Under the pieces are notes generated by a model that was not told the origin of the DNA, ran no database searches, and saw nothing but the letters and a program-made list of their open reading frames with translations. A stretch of DNA of 64,000 nucleotides from Pontederia crassipes. Its lineage: Eukaryota; Streptophyta; Magnoliopsida; Commelinales; Pontederiaceae. Positions 43,462-55,316 of this stretch are shown one piece after another (position 1 is the first letter of the stretch; every line of letters begins with the position of its first letter). Position numbers and translations under genes: made by a program. The DNA lies in assembly GCA_030549335.1 (NCBI GenBank), contig CM060191.1, positions 56,307,947-56,371,946 on the forward strand. Direction: 5' to 3'.

Positions 43462-45075
43462 TGATCACTAGCTGATCATACTAAGTTTTCACTCCATTTA
43501 CACTGAATTTCATATGTACCGAGCTCCTAAAATTGCCTACATTTGGTTAATTATGCCTAGAATGCATGCATTTATCATTTTTGCATCACACCAATCTGCA
43601 CTTGGTAATTGAGCTGATTTCACTAGCTGTTTTACCCCTTACTTGTTAAATTTTTATTTGTGAACTTTGATGCTTACTGTTCTTGCTCTTCTAGCAGGTA
43701 TTATAAGGTTGCAACAGGTTGGAAAAGGAGGGAGGACCAGTGATTAGCTATCCAAAAAGTAGAGGAATCTGCTGGAAATTCTGCTAGACAGGACAGATGG
43801 CACAAATCAGAAGTTTTGGAAGTTTCTGATTTGCATCAAAGGGTGATTAAGGACTATATAAAAGCTGAAAAAATCTGAAGCAGAGGGGGAGCCTCCATTA
43901 GCAAGAGTTGCTGGACCAAGGAGCTGAAGAGAGGCTGCTACAATCTGATTTCCAGTCGACAGATTTTTACCCTTTTGATTTCATAATGTCTTGCATTGTT
44001 ATCTCTTCCTTGTTTTGTATCAAACTTTATATCTATGAGGAACTAAATTTCAGCTCTCCTAAGATAGGGTAGTAGTCTAATTACATGTTATGGATGGAGT
44101 TTGAACAATGTTGATTTCCTTCTCTGATATTGATACTATTCTGATTTCCTGATTTCTGTGAAATCCTAATTTTATAGGCAACCGAGAGGTTAATTTATGG
44201 TTTCTTTCTTGTTCAGAAATGAATCAAGATGCAATAATGAATTTTTAGATTCTTATTCCAATATGTGATTATGTGTTTAATGCATCCAATCAACTTGTGT
44301 TAATGTGGACCTCATATGCATTTGCAACCGAGAGGTTGATTTTAGCTCCCCTTGATGTTTAGAGATAAACCAAGAGCATTACCATTAGTATTAGATTTAA
44401 TTACATTCATGTTTGGTTAATTGAGTCAATTGTTCCATTATTATGAATGTTGATTAGTTGTGGTATCAATTTTAGACTTACTGATTTGCCAAATCTGAGA
44501 GGATTTTGGTAACATCAGTAAGGTGCTAAATCTTGTGCTTAATGATAACTTAATATCAGTGAGGATCCTTTTCTAATTCAACCTAGCTAACATTCATATG
44601 AGAATATGATAATTAATCCTGATTTAATTACACTGTGAGAACAGTCATATTTCAGGTTGAATTAGATTTGACTTGCATTGCTGCAATTGTTCCAATCCAT
44701 CCATAGATCAATTAGATGAATCCCATTCTTAGGAGAATTTTTCATTGATTGTTAATCCCTTTTTAATTTTCATCTTAGTAATTGATTTTCAGTCCATATT
44801 AATCACCAAAACACCAAAAATAGTCCTTGCCTATTCATAGTTTAATTCTGTTTTTACATTTTCTCTATTTCACTGCTTTAGCTACTTAGTCTAGGATTAG
44901 TCTAGTCTAAATAGTGAGTCTTTAGCTCCCAAATCATTGTGTATACTTACATATGATCTGTGCACTTACAGGTAGAGTGAGTTGAGGAGTTTGATCACAA
45001 TTCACAAAATTTCATTTTATCTCAATTCTTACCTATAATTCAGTCAATTAATCACACTCCACACAATTTACATCA
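43462..45075 (+). repeat. 5' LTR of the Athila element (1,614 bp)
   Basis: TGATCACTAGC...TTTACATCA. TATATAAA lies at 43,855-43,862. Two modules with AACCGAGAGGTT lie at 44,184 and 44,329, 145 bp apart. Confidence 0.93.
43855..43862 (+). promoter_or_regulatory. TATA box of the Athila 5' LTR
   Basis: TATATAAA in GGACTATATAAAAGCTG; the identical context is in the 3' LTR at 55,675. Confidence 0.7.
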
Positions 45076-45081
45076 AGTTTT

Positions 45082-45098
45082 TGGCATCGTTGCCGGGA
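45082..45098 (+). other. Athila primer-binding site (tRNA-Asp type)
   Basis: TGGCATCGTTGCCGGGA, 6 bp after the LTR, differs slightly from the TGGCGCCGTTGCCGGGGA site typical of Athila/Tat elements. Confidence 0.85.
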
Positions 45099-45263
45099 AT
45101 TTGAGGCTAATTAGATTAACTTTAGGTAGTTTAGATTAGTTTTAGACTAGTTATCATTCCCATTTTTAGCCTAATTTTCAGTTTTTGCAAGTTATCATTC
45201 TGAATTCTTCATTCTTGTCTAATTTTCTTTCTTTTCTGAATTTGATATTTCTAATTTCAATTT

Positions 45264-46720
45264 ATGCAAGATTCATATAGTCAAGAAGATCTATATTTGT
45301 CTGATCTTGAACCTGAGAGAAGATTCAATAGAAGAAGAAAATTGCAAAGAGAACAAAGGAGGAGAAGAATTTTTTAAGAAGAGGTCAACAATCAAGCCAT
45401 GGTTGCTCCAAGGACATTGAAGGACTATTATTCACCTAGTAATGCCATAGGACAACCAGTGGATGGAGCTATTACACCTGTTGTCACCTTTGAGTTGAAT
45501 CCAGCATTAGTTACAATGATTAGACAACACCAATTTGCTGGATTAGGGACTGAAGACCCAGCTCTACGTATTGATAACTTTAAGGAAATGTGCAGCACAA
45601 TCCACTTTCACAACACTCCTATAAATGTTGTGTACATGAGATTGTTTCCCTTTTCACTCAAGGACAGAGCTAAGATTTGGTACAAGTCCCTCACACCTGA
45701 AGAAATTGCAACTTGGGAGTCCATTGTGCAGCTGTTCTTATTTGAATTTTTCCCCCCTAGCAAGACTGATAACTACAGAGATCAGGTTGTCAAATTCTAC
45801 CAATTGGATCAAGAAAACATATGTGATACTTCGCAAAGACTTCAAGGTCTATTGAGGGCATGTCCACACCATGGATTTGAAAAGTGGCAATTGGTCAATT
45901 ATTTTTATAAAGGACTGAACTATCCTAGCAAAGTAGCCTTAAACATTGCTGCAGGAGGGATTTTTACCTCCAAAAATATTGATGAAGCATACCAGCTGAT
46001 TGAGAACATTGCCAAGAACCACAATTTCCTTGCCCATGATAGAATTAGAAGACCACCAGTTGAAAATCAAGTGAACAACTTGTCTGTCCGGATTGAAGAA
46101 GTTTTGCAAAAGACCTTACAAAAGCTGAGTTTATCACCTAATGTGAGCAAGACATCCAATTCTGAAAACAGATGTGATGTATGTGAAAATCAGCCATGTT
46201 ACAGAGAGTTGCATTCTGATTATGCAATAATATGAGCAATCAATTGACCAAGTGAATGCAGTAAACTATGAAGTGAAGCCTCCTGCTGAGTACTACACTC
46301 TAGAGAACAGAAATCATCCCTACTTGTCATATAATGCCAATCACTATCAAGCCCCTCCAATGCAGAATTCAAATTAGCAGCCCAAAATTTTGTCAAAGAA
46401 TCAACCCCTTCCTTATAGTCAGCCTCCAAATGTCTAGATGCAAAGACCTCCATATGAGCATCCAGTGCAAGCCCCTCAGATACCAAAAATGGAGGAGCTA
46501 CTGCAAACAATCCTGAAGAAGTAAGAGAAACAAGAAGAAGTATTGCTGAAGTTAACTACTGAATTAGAGATCTTGGGTGCCCATAACAAAGCATTTGAGA
46601 GCCAAATTGCACAACAATCCAGCACCTCAACTAGGCCACCAGTGTTTTTTCCAGGACAACCAGAAGTCAATCCCAAGGTACAAGTTCAAACTGTCTAGCT
46701 CAAAAGTGAAAGAGTTATTA
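45264..46720 (+). pseudogene. Athila gag (broken)
   Basis: The natural start is probably ATG 45,264 (basic N-terminus with RRFNRRRKLQREQ). An in-frame TAA at 45,375-45,377 cuts this off, and the main open part is 45,399-46,235. That part carries the capsid signature: LRIDNFKEMCSTI, FPFSLKDRAKIWYKSL, VQLFLFEFFPP, LLRACPHHGFEKWQLVNYFY, GGIFTSKNIDEAYQLIENIA. A CDVC..C zinc-knuckle remnant lies near 46,177. After 46,235 the frame shifts; NYEVKPPAEYYTLENRNHPY (about 46,265) and MEELLQTILKK (about 46,490) are the C-terminal part, with further stops. It would have formed the virus-like particle. Confidence 0.9.
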
Positions 46721-46728
46721 AAGAACCA

Positions 46729-49122
46729 ATGAGGCATGTTGAGGACAATTCAGCTAGAGCAAATTCAAACTCAAAACCTGCAGAAGAGCTAGTTAAAGAA
46801 ATTGTTGTGAAAAACAAGAACAAAAACCCTCATAATAAAGTCGAGAGGCTGGTCAAAGCTAGACAAGATCAACAGCATGAGAGATTTCTGAAAATTTTGA
46901 AAAAACTCTACATTAATGTGCCATTTGTGGAGGCAATTCAGGAAGTGTCATCATATGCAAAGTTCCTCAAAGAGATTCTAACTAAGAAAAGGAGAATTAT
47001 GGAGCATGAGACAATAGCCCTGACTGAAGAAGCCTCAACCATAATTCAGAACAAGCTCCCTCCCAAATTGAAAGATTCAGGAAGTTTTTCAATTCCTTGT
47101 GAAATTGGAAATAGAAAAATTCAAAGGGCAATATGTGAGTTAATAACTTCTGTTAGTGTAATTCCTTTATCATTGTGCTGGAAGCTAGAAGTTGGAGATC
47201 TGAAGCCCACCAACATGTCATTGCAGCTAGCTGATAGGTCTATCAAATATCCATATGGAATTCTTAAAGACATACCACTGAAAGTTGGAAAGTTCTACAT
47301 TCATGTAGACTTTGTTGTACTTGACATGGATGAAGACCTGAACACCTCAATTCTATTAGGCAGACCCTTCCTAGCCACTGCAAGAGCTGTAATAAATGTC
47401 AAAGAAGGTAGATTGACATTTCAGATTGGAGAGGACAAGATAGAGTTTAATCTAGCTCAAGTTATCAGTAGCCCCAACTTTCAGCATGAAGACTTTGAAG
47501 ATGGACAGATTAATCAGATAGTGGAGCAAGTTTCTGCAATAATTCCAATTGAAGACCCTTTGCAAAGATGTCTTATGTTTGATCACTTGAAGGAACTAGA
47601 AGACCCTGAAGTTAAGGCCTGCCAATCTATGATGAATTCATTCAAATCAGTGGACAAATCAGAAATCCAGAATGTAGTGTAAGAGGTTTTCACTATTGAA
47701 TTCCATACCAACTCAACCAAAGAAAATTCTTCTAATTTGGAGTTGAAACCTCTTCCTAGTAATCTGAAATATGAGTTTCTGGGAGAGAATTTCACATACC
47801 CAGTGATAATCAATGCTAATTTATCCCAAGAGCAAGTTCAAGAGCTGTTGAAGAGACTGAAGTCATACAAGGAAGTAATTGGCTACTCAATTGAAGACAT
47901 CAAGGAAATCAATCATTCAATCTGCATGCACATGATTCCTATGGAAGACGATTACAAGTCCACAATTGAATGCCAAAAGAGATTGAATCCTGTTATGAAG
48001 GAGGTTGTGAAGAAGGAAGTGCTCAAACTCTTGAATGCTGAAATCATATATTCAATTTCAGATAGTGAGTGGGTTAGTCCAGTTCAAGTTCTGCCAAAGA
48101 AGGATGGAATCACAGTGGTAAAATCTGATTCAGATGAGTTGATTTCCACCAGAACAGTGACTGGATGGAAAATGTGCATAGATTTCAGAAAACTGAATAA
48201 GGTAATCAGGAAGGATCACTTCCCACTCCCTTTTATTGATCAAATGCTTGAGAGGCTAGCCAAATACTCTCACTTCTGCTACTTGGATGGCTATTCAGGA
48301 TTTTTACATATTCCAATCTATCCACAAGATCAGGACAAGATCACTTTCACTTGTCTATATGGGACATTTGTCGACAGAAGGATGTCATTTGGTTTGTGCA
48401 ATGCCCCAGTTACATTTCATAGGTGTATGATGTCTATTTTTTCAAATTTCATTGAGGACATTATGGAAGTTTTTATGGATGATTTTTTAATCTATGTGGA
48501 CTCCTTTGAAGGCTGTTTGGAAAATTTGACAAAAATTTTGCAAAGTTGCAAGGAGTCTAATCTCATTCTTAATTGGGAGAAATGTCACTTTATGGTTCAA
48601 GAAGGAGTTGTACTAGGCCACATTGTCTCTAGCAGGGGGATTGAAATGGACAAAGTCAAAATTGAAGCCATTGAGAAATTGCCACCTCCAAAGAATGTGA
48701 AAGCAGTGAGGAGTTTCTTAGGCCATGCTGAATTTTACAGAAGATTTATAAAGAATTTATCCATGATAGCCAGACTCCTCACAAAGCTACTAGCAAAGGA
48801 TGCTGAATTTAATTTTGATGAAGATTATTTAAGAGCTTTTAACCAGCTGAAGCAAGCCCTCACATCAGCCCCAATAGTGCAACCACCAGAATGATCACTG
48901 TCTTTTGAAATAATGTGTGATGCATCTACTCAGGCAGTAGGGGCAGTCTTAGGCCAGACCAAGGACAAGAGGCACCATGTTATCTATTATGCTAGCAAAA
49001 CCTTGGATGAAGCTCAAGTCAATTATGCCACTACTAAAAAAGAGTTATTGGCTGTGGTGTTTGCATTTGATAAGTTCAGATCCTACCTAGTTGGAGCCAA
49101 AGTCATTGTGTACACTGACCAC
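46729..49122 (+). pseudogene. Athila pol, upstream half: protease, reverse transcriptase, start of RNase H
   Basis: One frame carries only two stops, TAA at 47,680 and TGA at 48,892. The protease region (46,729-47,680) ends SILLGRPFLATARAVIN, but its active-site region reads ICELITSVSVIPLS, so the usual Asp-x-Gly of this position is gone. Reverse transcriptase (47,737-48,891) has WVSPVQVLPKKDG, WKMCIDFRKLNK, FPLPFIDQMLERL, FCYLDGYSGF, MSFGLCNAP, the catalytic FMDD box and RSFLGHAEFYRRFI. RNase H begins at 48,913 with MCDASTQAVGAVLGQ, TTKKELLAVVFA and ends abruptly at VYTDH, where an LTR interrupts the codon series at 49,122/49,123. Its continuation is at 51,957, minus strand. Confidence 0.92.
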
Positions 49123-51055
49123 TGATAGTGAAATTGAGGAGTATAGTGATAACTTACTGATTTTGGGGTCAAATTTCAGATTTTTCAATTTTTGTCTTAA
49201 CTCCCTAATTCACTATCTACTGCAATGCACATGTCAATTATAGTAAACCCTAAATGTCGTATCCACAGTGATTTGAAACCAAAGACTTCCTAAAATAATC
49301 TAGACTAGCTTTAACTAAAGTTACAATTTCAGAAAATTAAGGATTTCAGAAAACATATTTTTAAAAGTGACCAAATGATAATTGTTTTTTGGACTTTTGA
49401 AACTTTATCAAAACTGAATTATAAATGCTAGACTAAGGATTAAAGGAGTTTACCTATCAATGAGGAATGTTCTCTTAGGAGTTGGGGTTCATCTAACTTA
49501 ATTATGGATGAAATGGAACAAGTTATCAATTTTTAATCAAATATGATTCAATCTTAAACATGGCTGCTCTCACAACTCAATTAGTCCAAAACTAATCATT
49601 ATATTCTCATATAAATGTTAGCTAGGTTGAATTAGAGAAGGATCCCCACTGAATATCAAGTTATCATTAGGCTTAAACTCAAGTTCCTTGCTGATTTTTG
49701 GTAATTTAGTGAAATCTGAAATGATAACAATCAATTACACTTTAAATAAGAGGGAATTATTTTAATTAACTAAACAGAATGAAATCAATCCAACATTAGT
49801 GCTAATGCTTCTTGGTTTATCTCTAAACTATAAGAGGATTTTAAATCAGCCTCTCAGTTGCAAATGAAAGTGAAATCCATATTATCACTAATGAATTGAA
49901 TAAAATCAACACAAAATTACATATGGGAACTCAACAAATGTTATTGCTTCTTAGTCCATATCTGAACTACAAGATAACCTTAAATTCACCTCTCAGTGAT
50001 TAAATGAAATCAGAGGATTAACAATAACAAGGAAAATCCCACAAATTCAAGAATTCAGAATTGGAAATCAGAAATCAGCAATTAAAAGGTTTGCAACAAT
50101 TCAGGGGTTGAAATATCAGAAAGTACCATTGCCTCTTGATTCACTTCTGAATAAGAATGAAACCATAAGACAACCTCTCAATTGTCAATACAATCAAGGA
50201 TTCACAATGGTAAAACAGATTCCAACAATTCAGGAATCATAAATCAGAATTCAGAAACCAGAAAAATCAGAATTCAGAAATCAGAAAAATCAGAATTCAG
50301 AAATCAGAAAATCAGATTCCTAGTTGGGATTGAATCTAGAAACTTGTCATTGGTTCTTGATTCATTTCTGAACAAAGAGTAGATCAAAGGACAACCTCTC
50401 AGTTATAAATACAAGTAGGATCTTACAATGACAAGAACAGATTCATATGAGTTCAAAATCCACAGAATCAGAAAATCAGTGCAGAAAATTAGAATTGTCT
50501 ATATCCATCCACAATTAAACTAGACTACTACCATATCTTAGGATAAATGAGATTTAGTTCCTCATAATTACAAAGTTTGATACACAATAGGAGGATAAAT
50601 AAATAGAAAACATCCTGCATTTGCAGATTTGATAGTTTTGCATGTCGAAATGATAGTTTTGCCCTTTAACGATAACTTGGCATTGGAAAAATGATAACTT
50701 GTTCAAATGCACTTAAAATTTTGCACAAGTTGAGATATGATCATCCAAATATGATTCATTCATGATAATAATGGATTTAGGGCAAGAAAATCATTGAAAA
50801 TTAGTTCATTCAAAATAATGATAACTTGACATATAGGAGTGATAACTTGTCCTAAAAATGATAACTTGACATAGAATTGAAATATTTATGGATTTTGGCA
50901 TTTCAAAACCTCTATGCACATGAAATTAGGTATAAAATGAGGAAGATCAACTAGTTATCAATATCCATGCATTTCAAACATAATTGGCCAAAAGTTGGAC
51001 AATTTAGGAATTCAATAGGGGTGAAATGCATTTAAAATGGGATAAAAAACTAAAT
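49123..51055 (-). mobile_element. Inserted LTR (Athila relative), minus orientation, internally deleted
   Basis: It starts TGATAGTGAAATTGAGG, the complement of the end of the LTR at 51,958-54,584, and follows that LTR in reverse with four CCTCTCA(G/A)TT modules (49,852-50,400) and many ATGATAACTT words (50,640-50,880). It lacks the TATA-bearing part and its terminal TGATCA. At about 51,010-51,070 a TAAAATGGGATAAAAAACTA word is repeated at the junction with pol. ACCAC (49,118-49,122) is the left target copy. Confidence 0.85.
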
Positions 51056-51957
51056 TTAAAATGGGATAAAAAAACTAAAAAAAACATATCCATATTTACT
51101 TAGGAGGTTCTCAAAACTCCTTTCTATGAAGTGGCTGCCTCCATCACTAATAACTACTCTTGGCACTCCAAATTTTGGAAAAATGATTTCTTGAAACATT
51201 TTGATAACTGCCTTGGAGTCAGTAGCTACTGTGGGAATTGCCTCCATCCACTTGGACACATAATCAACAGTCAACAATATGAATTTGTATCCAAATGAAG
51301 TAGGAAAGGGTCCCATGTAATCAAAGCTCCAAACATAAAAAATTTCAACTTCCAGAACTCCATTCTAAGACATTTCATTCCTTTTTGAAATTGACCCTGC
51401 TCTTTGGCACACATCACAGCTCTTGACATACATATGGGCATCCTTGAATAGAGCAAGCCAATAGAAACCTGATTGGAGGACCTTAGTAGTTATTTTCTGA
51501 GTAGCCCCATGTCCTCTAGAGGGTGATGAATGACATTCATGCAAAATGTTTTTGAATTCAGCTTCTGGGACACACCTTTTGAACATTCCATCAGGAGATT
51601 TCTTGAACAAAAATGAATCATCCCAATAATAGTCTTTTATGTCATGGAAGAACTTCTTCTTCTGCTGATATGAATAGTCATATGGAATGATTCCACAATT
51701 TAAGTAATTCACAAAGTCAGCATACCATGGGGCAGTGGCTGATATAGCCATTAAGAAGTCATCAGGGAAGGAATCATTGATAGGAATTATAGGGAATTCC
51801 TGACTTCCTTCTAATCTAGACAAATGGTCAGCCACTAGATTTTCAGTGCCCCTTTTATCCCTGATCTCCACATCAAATTCTTGGAGTAACAAAATCCATC
51901 TGACCAATCTTGGTTTTGATTATTTCTTGCTGATCAGGTGCCTCACAGCTTGGTGGT
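51056..51957 (-). pseudogene. Athila pol, downstream half, inverted: RNase H end and integrase
   Basis: Minus strand from 51,957. First come HQAVRHLISKK, a stop, then [19 protein letters not shown] and [13 protein letters not shown] (end of RNase H), then the linker. The integrase zinc finger [27 protein letters not shown] follows (to about 51,370). After a frameshift near 51,365 comes the core MGPFPTSFGYKFILLTVDYVSKW with VVISDGGSHF (first and second catalytic Asp), ending at NLLSKYG (about 51,080). The third catalytic residue and C-terminal domain are lost. Its first codons continue exactly from the VYTDH break at 49,122 on the other strand, so this is the displaced half of the same gene. 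Confidence 0.92.
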
Positions 51958-54584
51958 TGATCACTAGCTGATCACAATAGGTTTTTATTTCATTTTCTAT
52001 TCAATTCATCCATATCGAGCCCTCATTTTGCCTAACTTTTGACCATTTATACTTGGAACGTAATGGATTGTGATAATCAGCTAATCATTCTCATTTTACA
52101 CTTAATTCCATATGCATAGAGGTTATGAATTGCTAAAATCCATAAATATCTCAATTTTATGCCAAGTTATCATTTTTTGGGCAAGTTATCATTCCAATGT
52201 GCAAAGTTATCATTTTTCTAATTGAGCTAATTTCTAGTGATTATCTTGCCCTAAACCCCTTGCCATTATGAATTAATCATATTTGAGTAATCATATTTCA
52301 ACTTGTACAAAGTTATCATTCCATTTCACAAGTTATCATTTTTTAGTGTCAAGTTATCGTTTTAGGGAAAAACTATCATTTCGATATCCAAGGTTATCAA
52401 TTCTGCATAAAAGCATTAGGCAATCATTAAATTACTATCATAACTCCTTGCTGCTCTAATTTGATCACATTTGGATAACCATAACTAAATTTATGACAAG
52501 TTATCATTATATGGCATCAAGTTATCATTTTATGGCACCAAAGTTATCATTCCTATGAAATCTTATCCACATTTAATTTCTGACCTTATTCACTTGCCAT
52601 CCTAATCCCTTTAATGCATTCACTGCTTTGAACTATTAATATTTGGACAATTTTAAGGACGGCACAAGTTATCATTCCGAGCTATAAGTTATCATTAGAC
52701 AAATAAAAGTTTCATTCCTGCATAACATCAAACTTCATTTGCTAAATGAGCTGATATTAATAGTTGTCATAATCCTTATTTGTTTAAATCACATTTAAGG
52801 ACTTTGATGCTTGCTGTTTTAGCCTTTCTAGCAGAGAAAATAATATTGTAAAACTTGGAAAAAGGAGGGGGGACTGCTCCAAAAGTTGTCCATAAAGATG
52901 CTGCATCTGCTAATATTTTCTGGACCAGGGACACTTGGCCTAATCAGAGGAGAATTGAACATTCTAATCTGCATCCAAGGGTGTACAAGAGTCATATATA
53001 AGCTGAAAAAACCTTGGAGAAAAGGGGGGCTGCCATTGCAAGGGTTCGAGCAAGAAGGAAGCAAGGAGAGGAGCTAAAGAACTGCAATCCTGATTCCTGT
53101 CGACAATCCAGGATGGATAGCTTCTATTATCCACTCAATCTTGTATCTAATTTTGTAAATATGAGGAGCTAAATCTCATGCCTCCTAGGATAGGGTAGTA
53201 GTCTAAGTTAATTTTGGATGAATGTAGACAAGACTGAATTCCTGCATTGATATCAAACCTTATTTCTGATTTTTTGTTTCATATGAACCTGATTTTGTCT
53301 TTGTAAGGTCCTGATTGCGTCTACAACTGAGAAGTTGTCATTTGACCTAATCTTGTTCAGAAATGAATTAAGAATCAATGTCAAATGTTCAGGTTCTAAT
53401 CTAATTGAGATTGTTGATTTCTTGAAAATCCAATTTCTATTTTTCCTGATTTTTGAACTTTCCAATTTCTGATTTTTAGAGTTGTCTAAATCTGATTGTC
53501 AGTGGGGACTGAATTAATTGAACAATTGAGAGGTTATCATATATCCCAATCTTGTTCAGAATTAATTAAGAAATTTTGACAATCCTATGATTCAATTATG
53601 TAATTACCATGAACTTTTCTGATTTTAATGAATTGAGGATTTCTGGTTTTCTGAAATTCCTGAAATCTGATTGTCATTGTGAAGCCCCACTTTAATCTAC
53701 CATTGAGAGATGATTTTAAGGCCTTCCTTGAGATTCAGAGATGAGCCAAGGAGCAATGATAATTTCTGATTTCCCAAACTTGAGATTCTATGCATATTGG
53801 TTCCAATTATCTAATGTTAAGTGTGGACTTCATTTTTAATTGCAGTTGAGAGGTTGAATCCAGGTCCTCTTGTAGTTTATAGATAAACCAAGGAACACTA
53901 GCATTAATATTGGATTGATATCATCGCTGTTTAGTTGATTGAAGCATTTCTTTCATTTTCAAAGTGCAATTTAGAAGTTATCATTTCAGATTTTATTGAA
54001 ATCGCCAAAATATCAGCAATTGTCTTGAAATGAACCTAATGATAACTTGATTTTCAGTGAGGATCCTTTTCTAATTCAACTTGGCTAACAATCATATGAC
54101 AATATATTGCTTAGTTCTGGTCTAATTGAGTTGTGAAAACAGCCATATTGAAAGTTGAATTAGATTTGACTAAAAAAGTGATAACTTGTCTATTTCCATC
54201 CATAATTAAATTAGATGAACCCCAACTCCTAGGAGGATCTTCCTCATTGATAGATAAACCCTTTTAGCCTCTAGATTAATATTTATAATTCAGTTTAGTT
54301 AACTTTTCAAAAACCTCAAAATAGTCATCATTCTGCATACTTTTAAAAATCTGTTTTCCAAACTCTTTAAAAATCTATTTTTGCCACTTCAAGTAGGATT
54401 AGTCTAAATTGTTTTTAGGTAGTCTAAGACTTCAAATCACTATGGATACGACATTTAGGGTTACTACAATTGACTCGTGCACTGTAGTAGATAGTGAGTT
54501 AAGGGATTGAAATAAAAATTGAAAAAATTGACTTTTGACCTAAAAATCAGCAAGTTATCACTAAACCCCTCAATATCACTATCA
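51958..54584 (+). mobile_element. Inserted LTR (Athila relative), plus orientation, 2,627 bp
   Basis: TGATCACTAGCTGATCAC...CTCAATATCACTATCA. Its start is nearly identical to the outer Athila LTR start, but it is longer. TATATA lies at 52,995-53,000. Ten exact AGTTATCATT words lie at 52,164-52,715, and four GAGAGGTT-type modules at 53,325-53,850. The RNase H side (51,953-51,957) reads GTGGT, the complement of the ACCAC at 49,118-49,122. Together with 49,123-51,055 it forms an inverted LTR pair. Confidence 0.88.
52164..52715 (+). repeat. Dispersed array of AGTTATCATT motifs in the LTR U3
   Basis: At least ten exact AGTTATCATT copies, plus near-copies (GTTATCGTT, GGTTATCAATT, AACTATCATT), lie upstream of the LTR TATA box. 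Complementary ATGATAACTT copies occur in the inverted partner (50,640-50,880). Confidence 0.9.
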
Positions 54585-55301
54585 GCTATTAATCTTTTTG
54601 CTTCAATCAGCTTACTTTTCAAATTCATTTGATTTCAATTCAGCTGAAATTTTTCTTTTTGTGGGCAACACTAGCTGACACTCATGGATTGATAAGAAAT
54701 TATAAGATGTCTGTAATGGAATCAAGGCTTTTGTTGCTATGTTAAATAGGAAAACTTGTCTATTTGTACTAAGGAATCTAAATTTTACTTGAGTTTGAAC
54801 TACTGCTCACTTCATGAACAGAAAAGAAAAAAAATATGAAGAAAAATGAGAAAGTGAAAAGTTGCATTTTGCATTGCATGCATGCATGAATAAAGAGAGT
54901 TAAATTCTAAAAGGGATCTCTCCTGAATAAAGTCGGGATCTTTATCATGTGACCAGCATAAATAAAAATCAGGTTCAAACCTGTTTACTTGCATCATCAT
55001 GAATAAAAGTCAGGTTCCAAACCTGTTTAAGCAGTACAAAAATCTGTTCATCAAGAGATTATAGTAAAGTTAACAATTCCTGAAATCCAAATCAGTTACT
55101 GTTAGTACTTCTTTCATGATTTAAATTTGCTTTAGTTTTTGTGATTCCTCAGTTAGAAATTGGGTTTTGGAAAGAATGGAGTGTTAGTAAAGTTGGAAAC
55201 TCTTGATTTCAATCAGTTGAATCTAAATTCACTTGTGAACTGTTTAATTCAAGCCTTGTTCTTAATATCTGAATGTTTTGCTAGAGGACAAGTAAAAGAT
55301 T
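54585..55301. other. Athila 3' untranslated internal region
   Basis: No coding region. AT-rich with a repeated CAGGTTC(A/C)AACCTGTTTA word near 54,970 and 55,015. It ends at the polypurine tract; no env-like ORF remains. Confidence 0.6.
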
Positions 55302-55314
55302 AAGCTTGGGGGAG
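55302..55314 (+). other. Athila polypurine tract
   Basis: AAGCTTGGGGGAG, two bases before the 3' LTR, the usual Athila/Tat form. Confidence 0.85.
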
Positions 55315-55316
55315 TT

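Noticed and set aside
43462-45075. Regularly spaced direct repeats suggesting a CRISPR-like array
   Set aside because: Modules of about 145 bp with diverged copies inside an LTR of a plant retrotransposon; not a CRISPR.
54585-55301. Possible env-like ORF, as some Athila elements have
   Set aside because: No open frame of useful length between the inserted LTR and the polypurine tract; if one existed it has been deleted.
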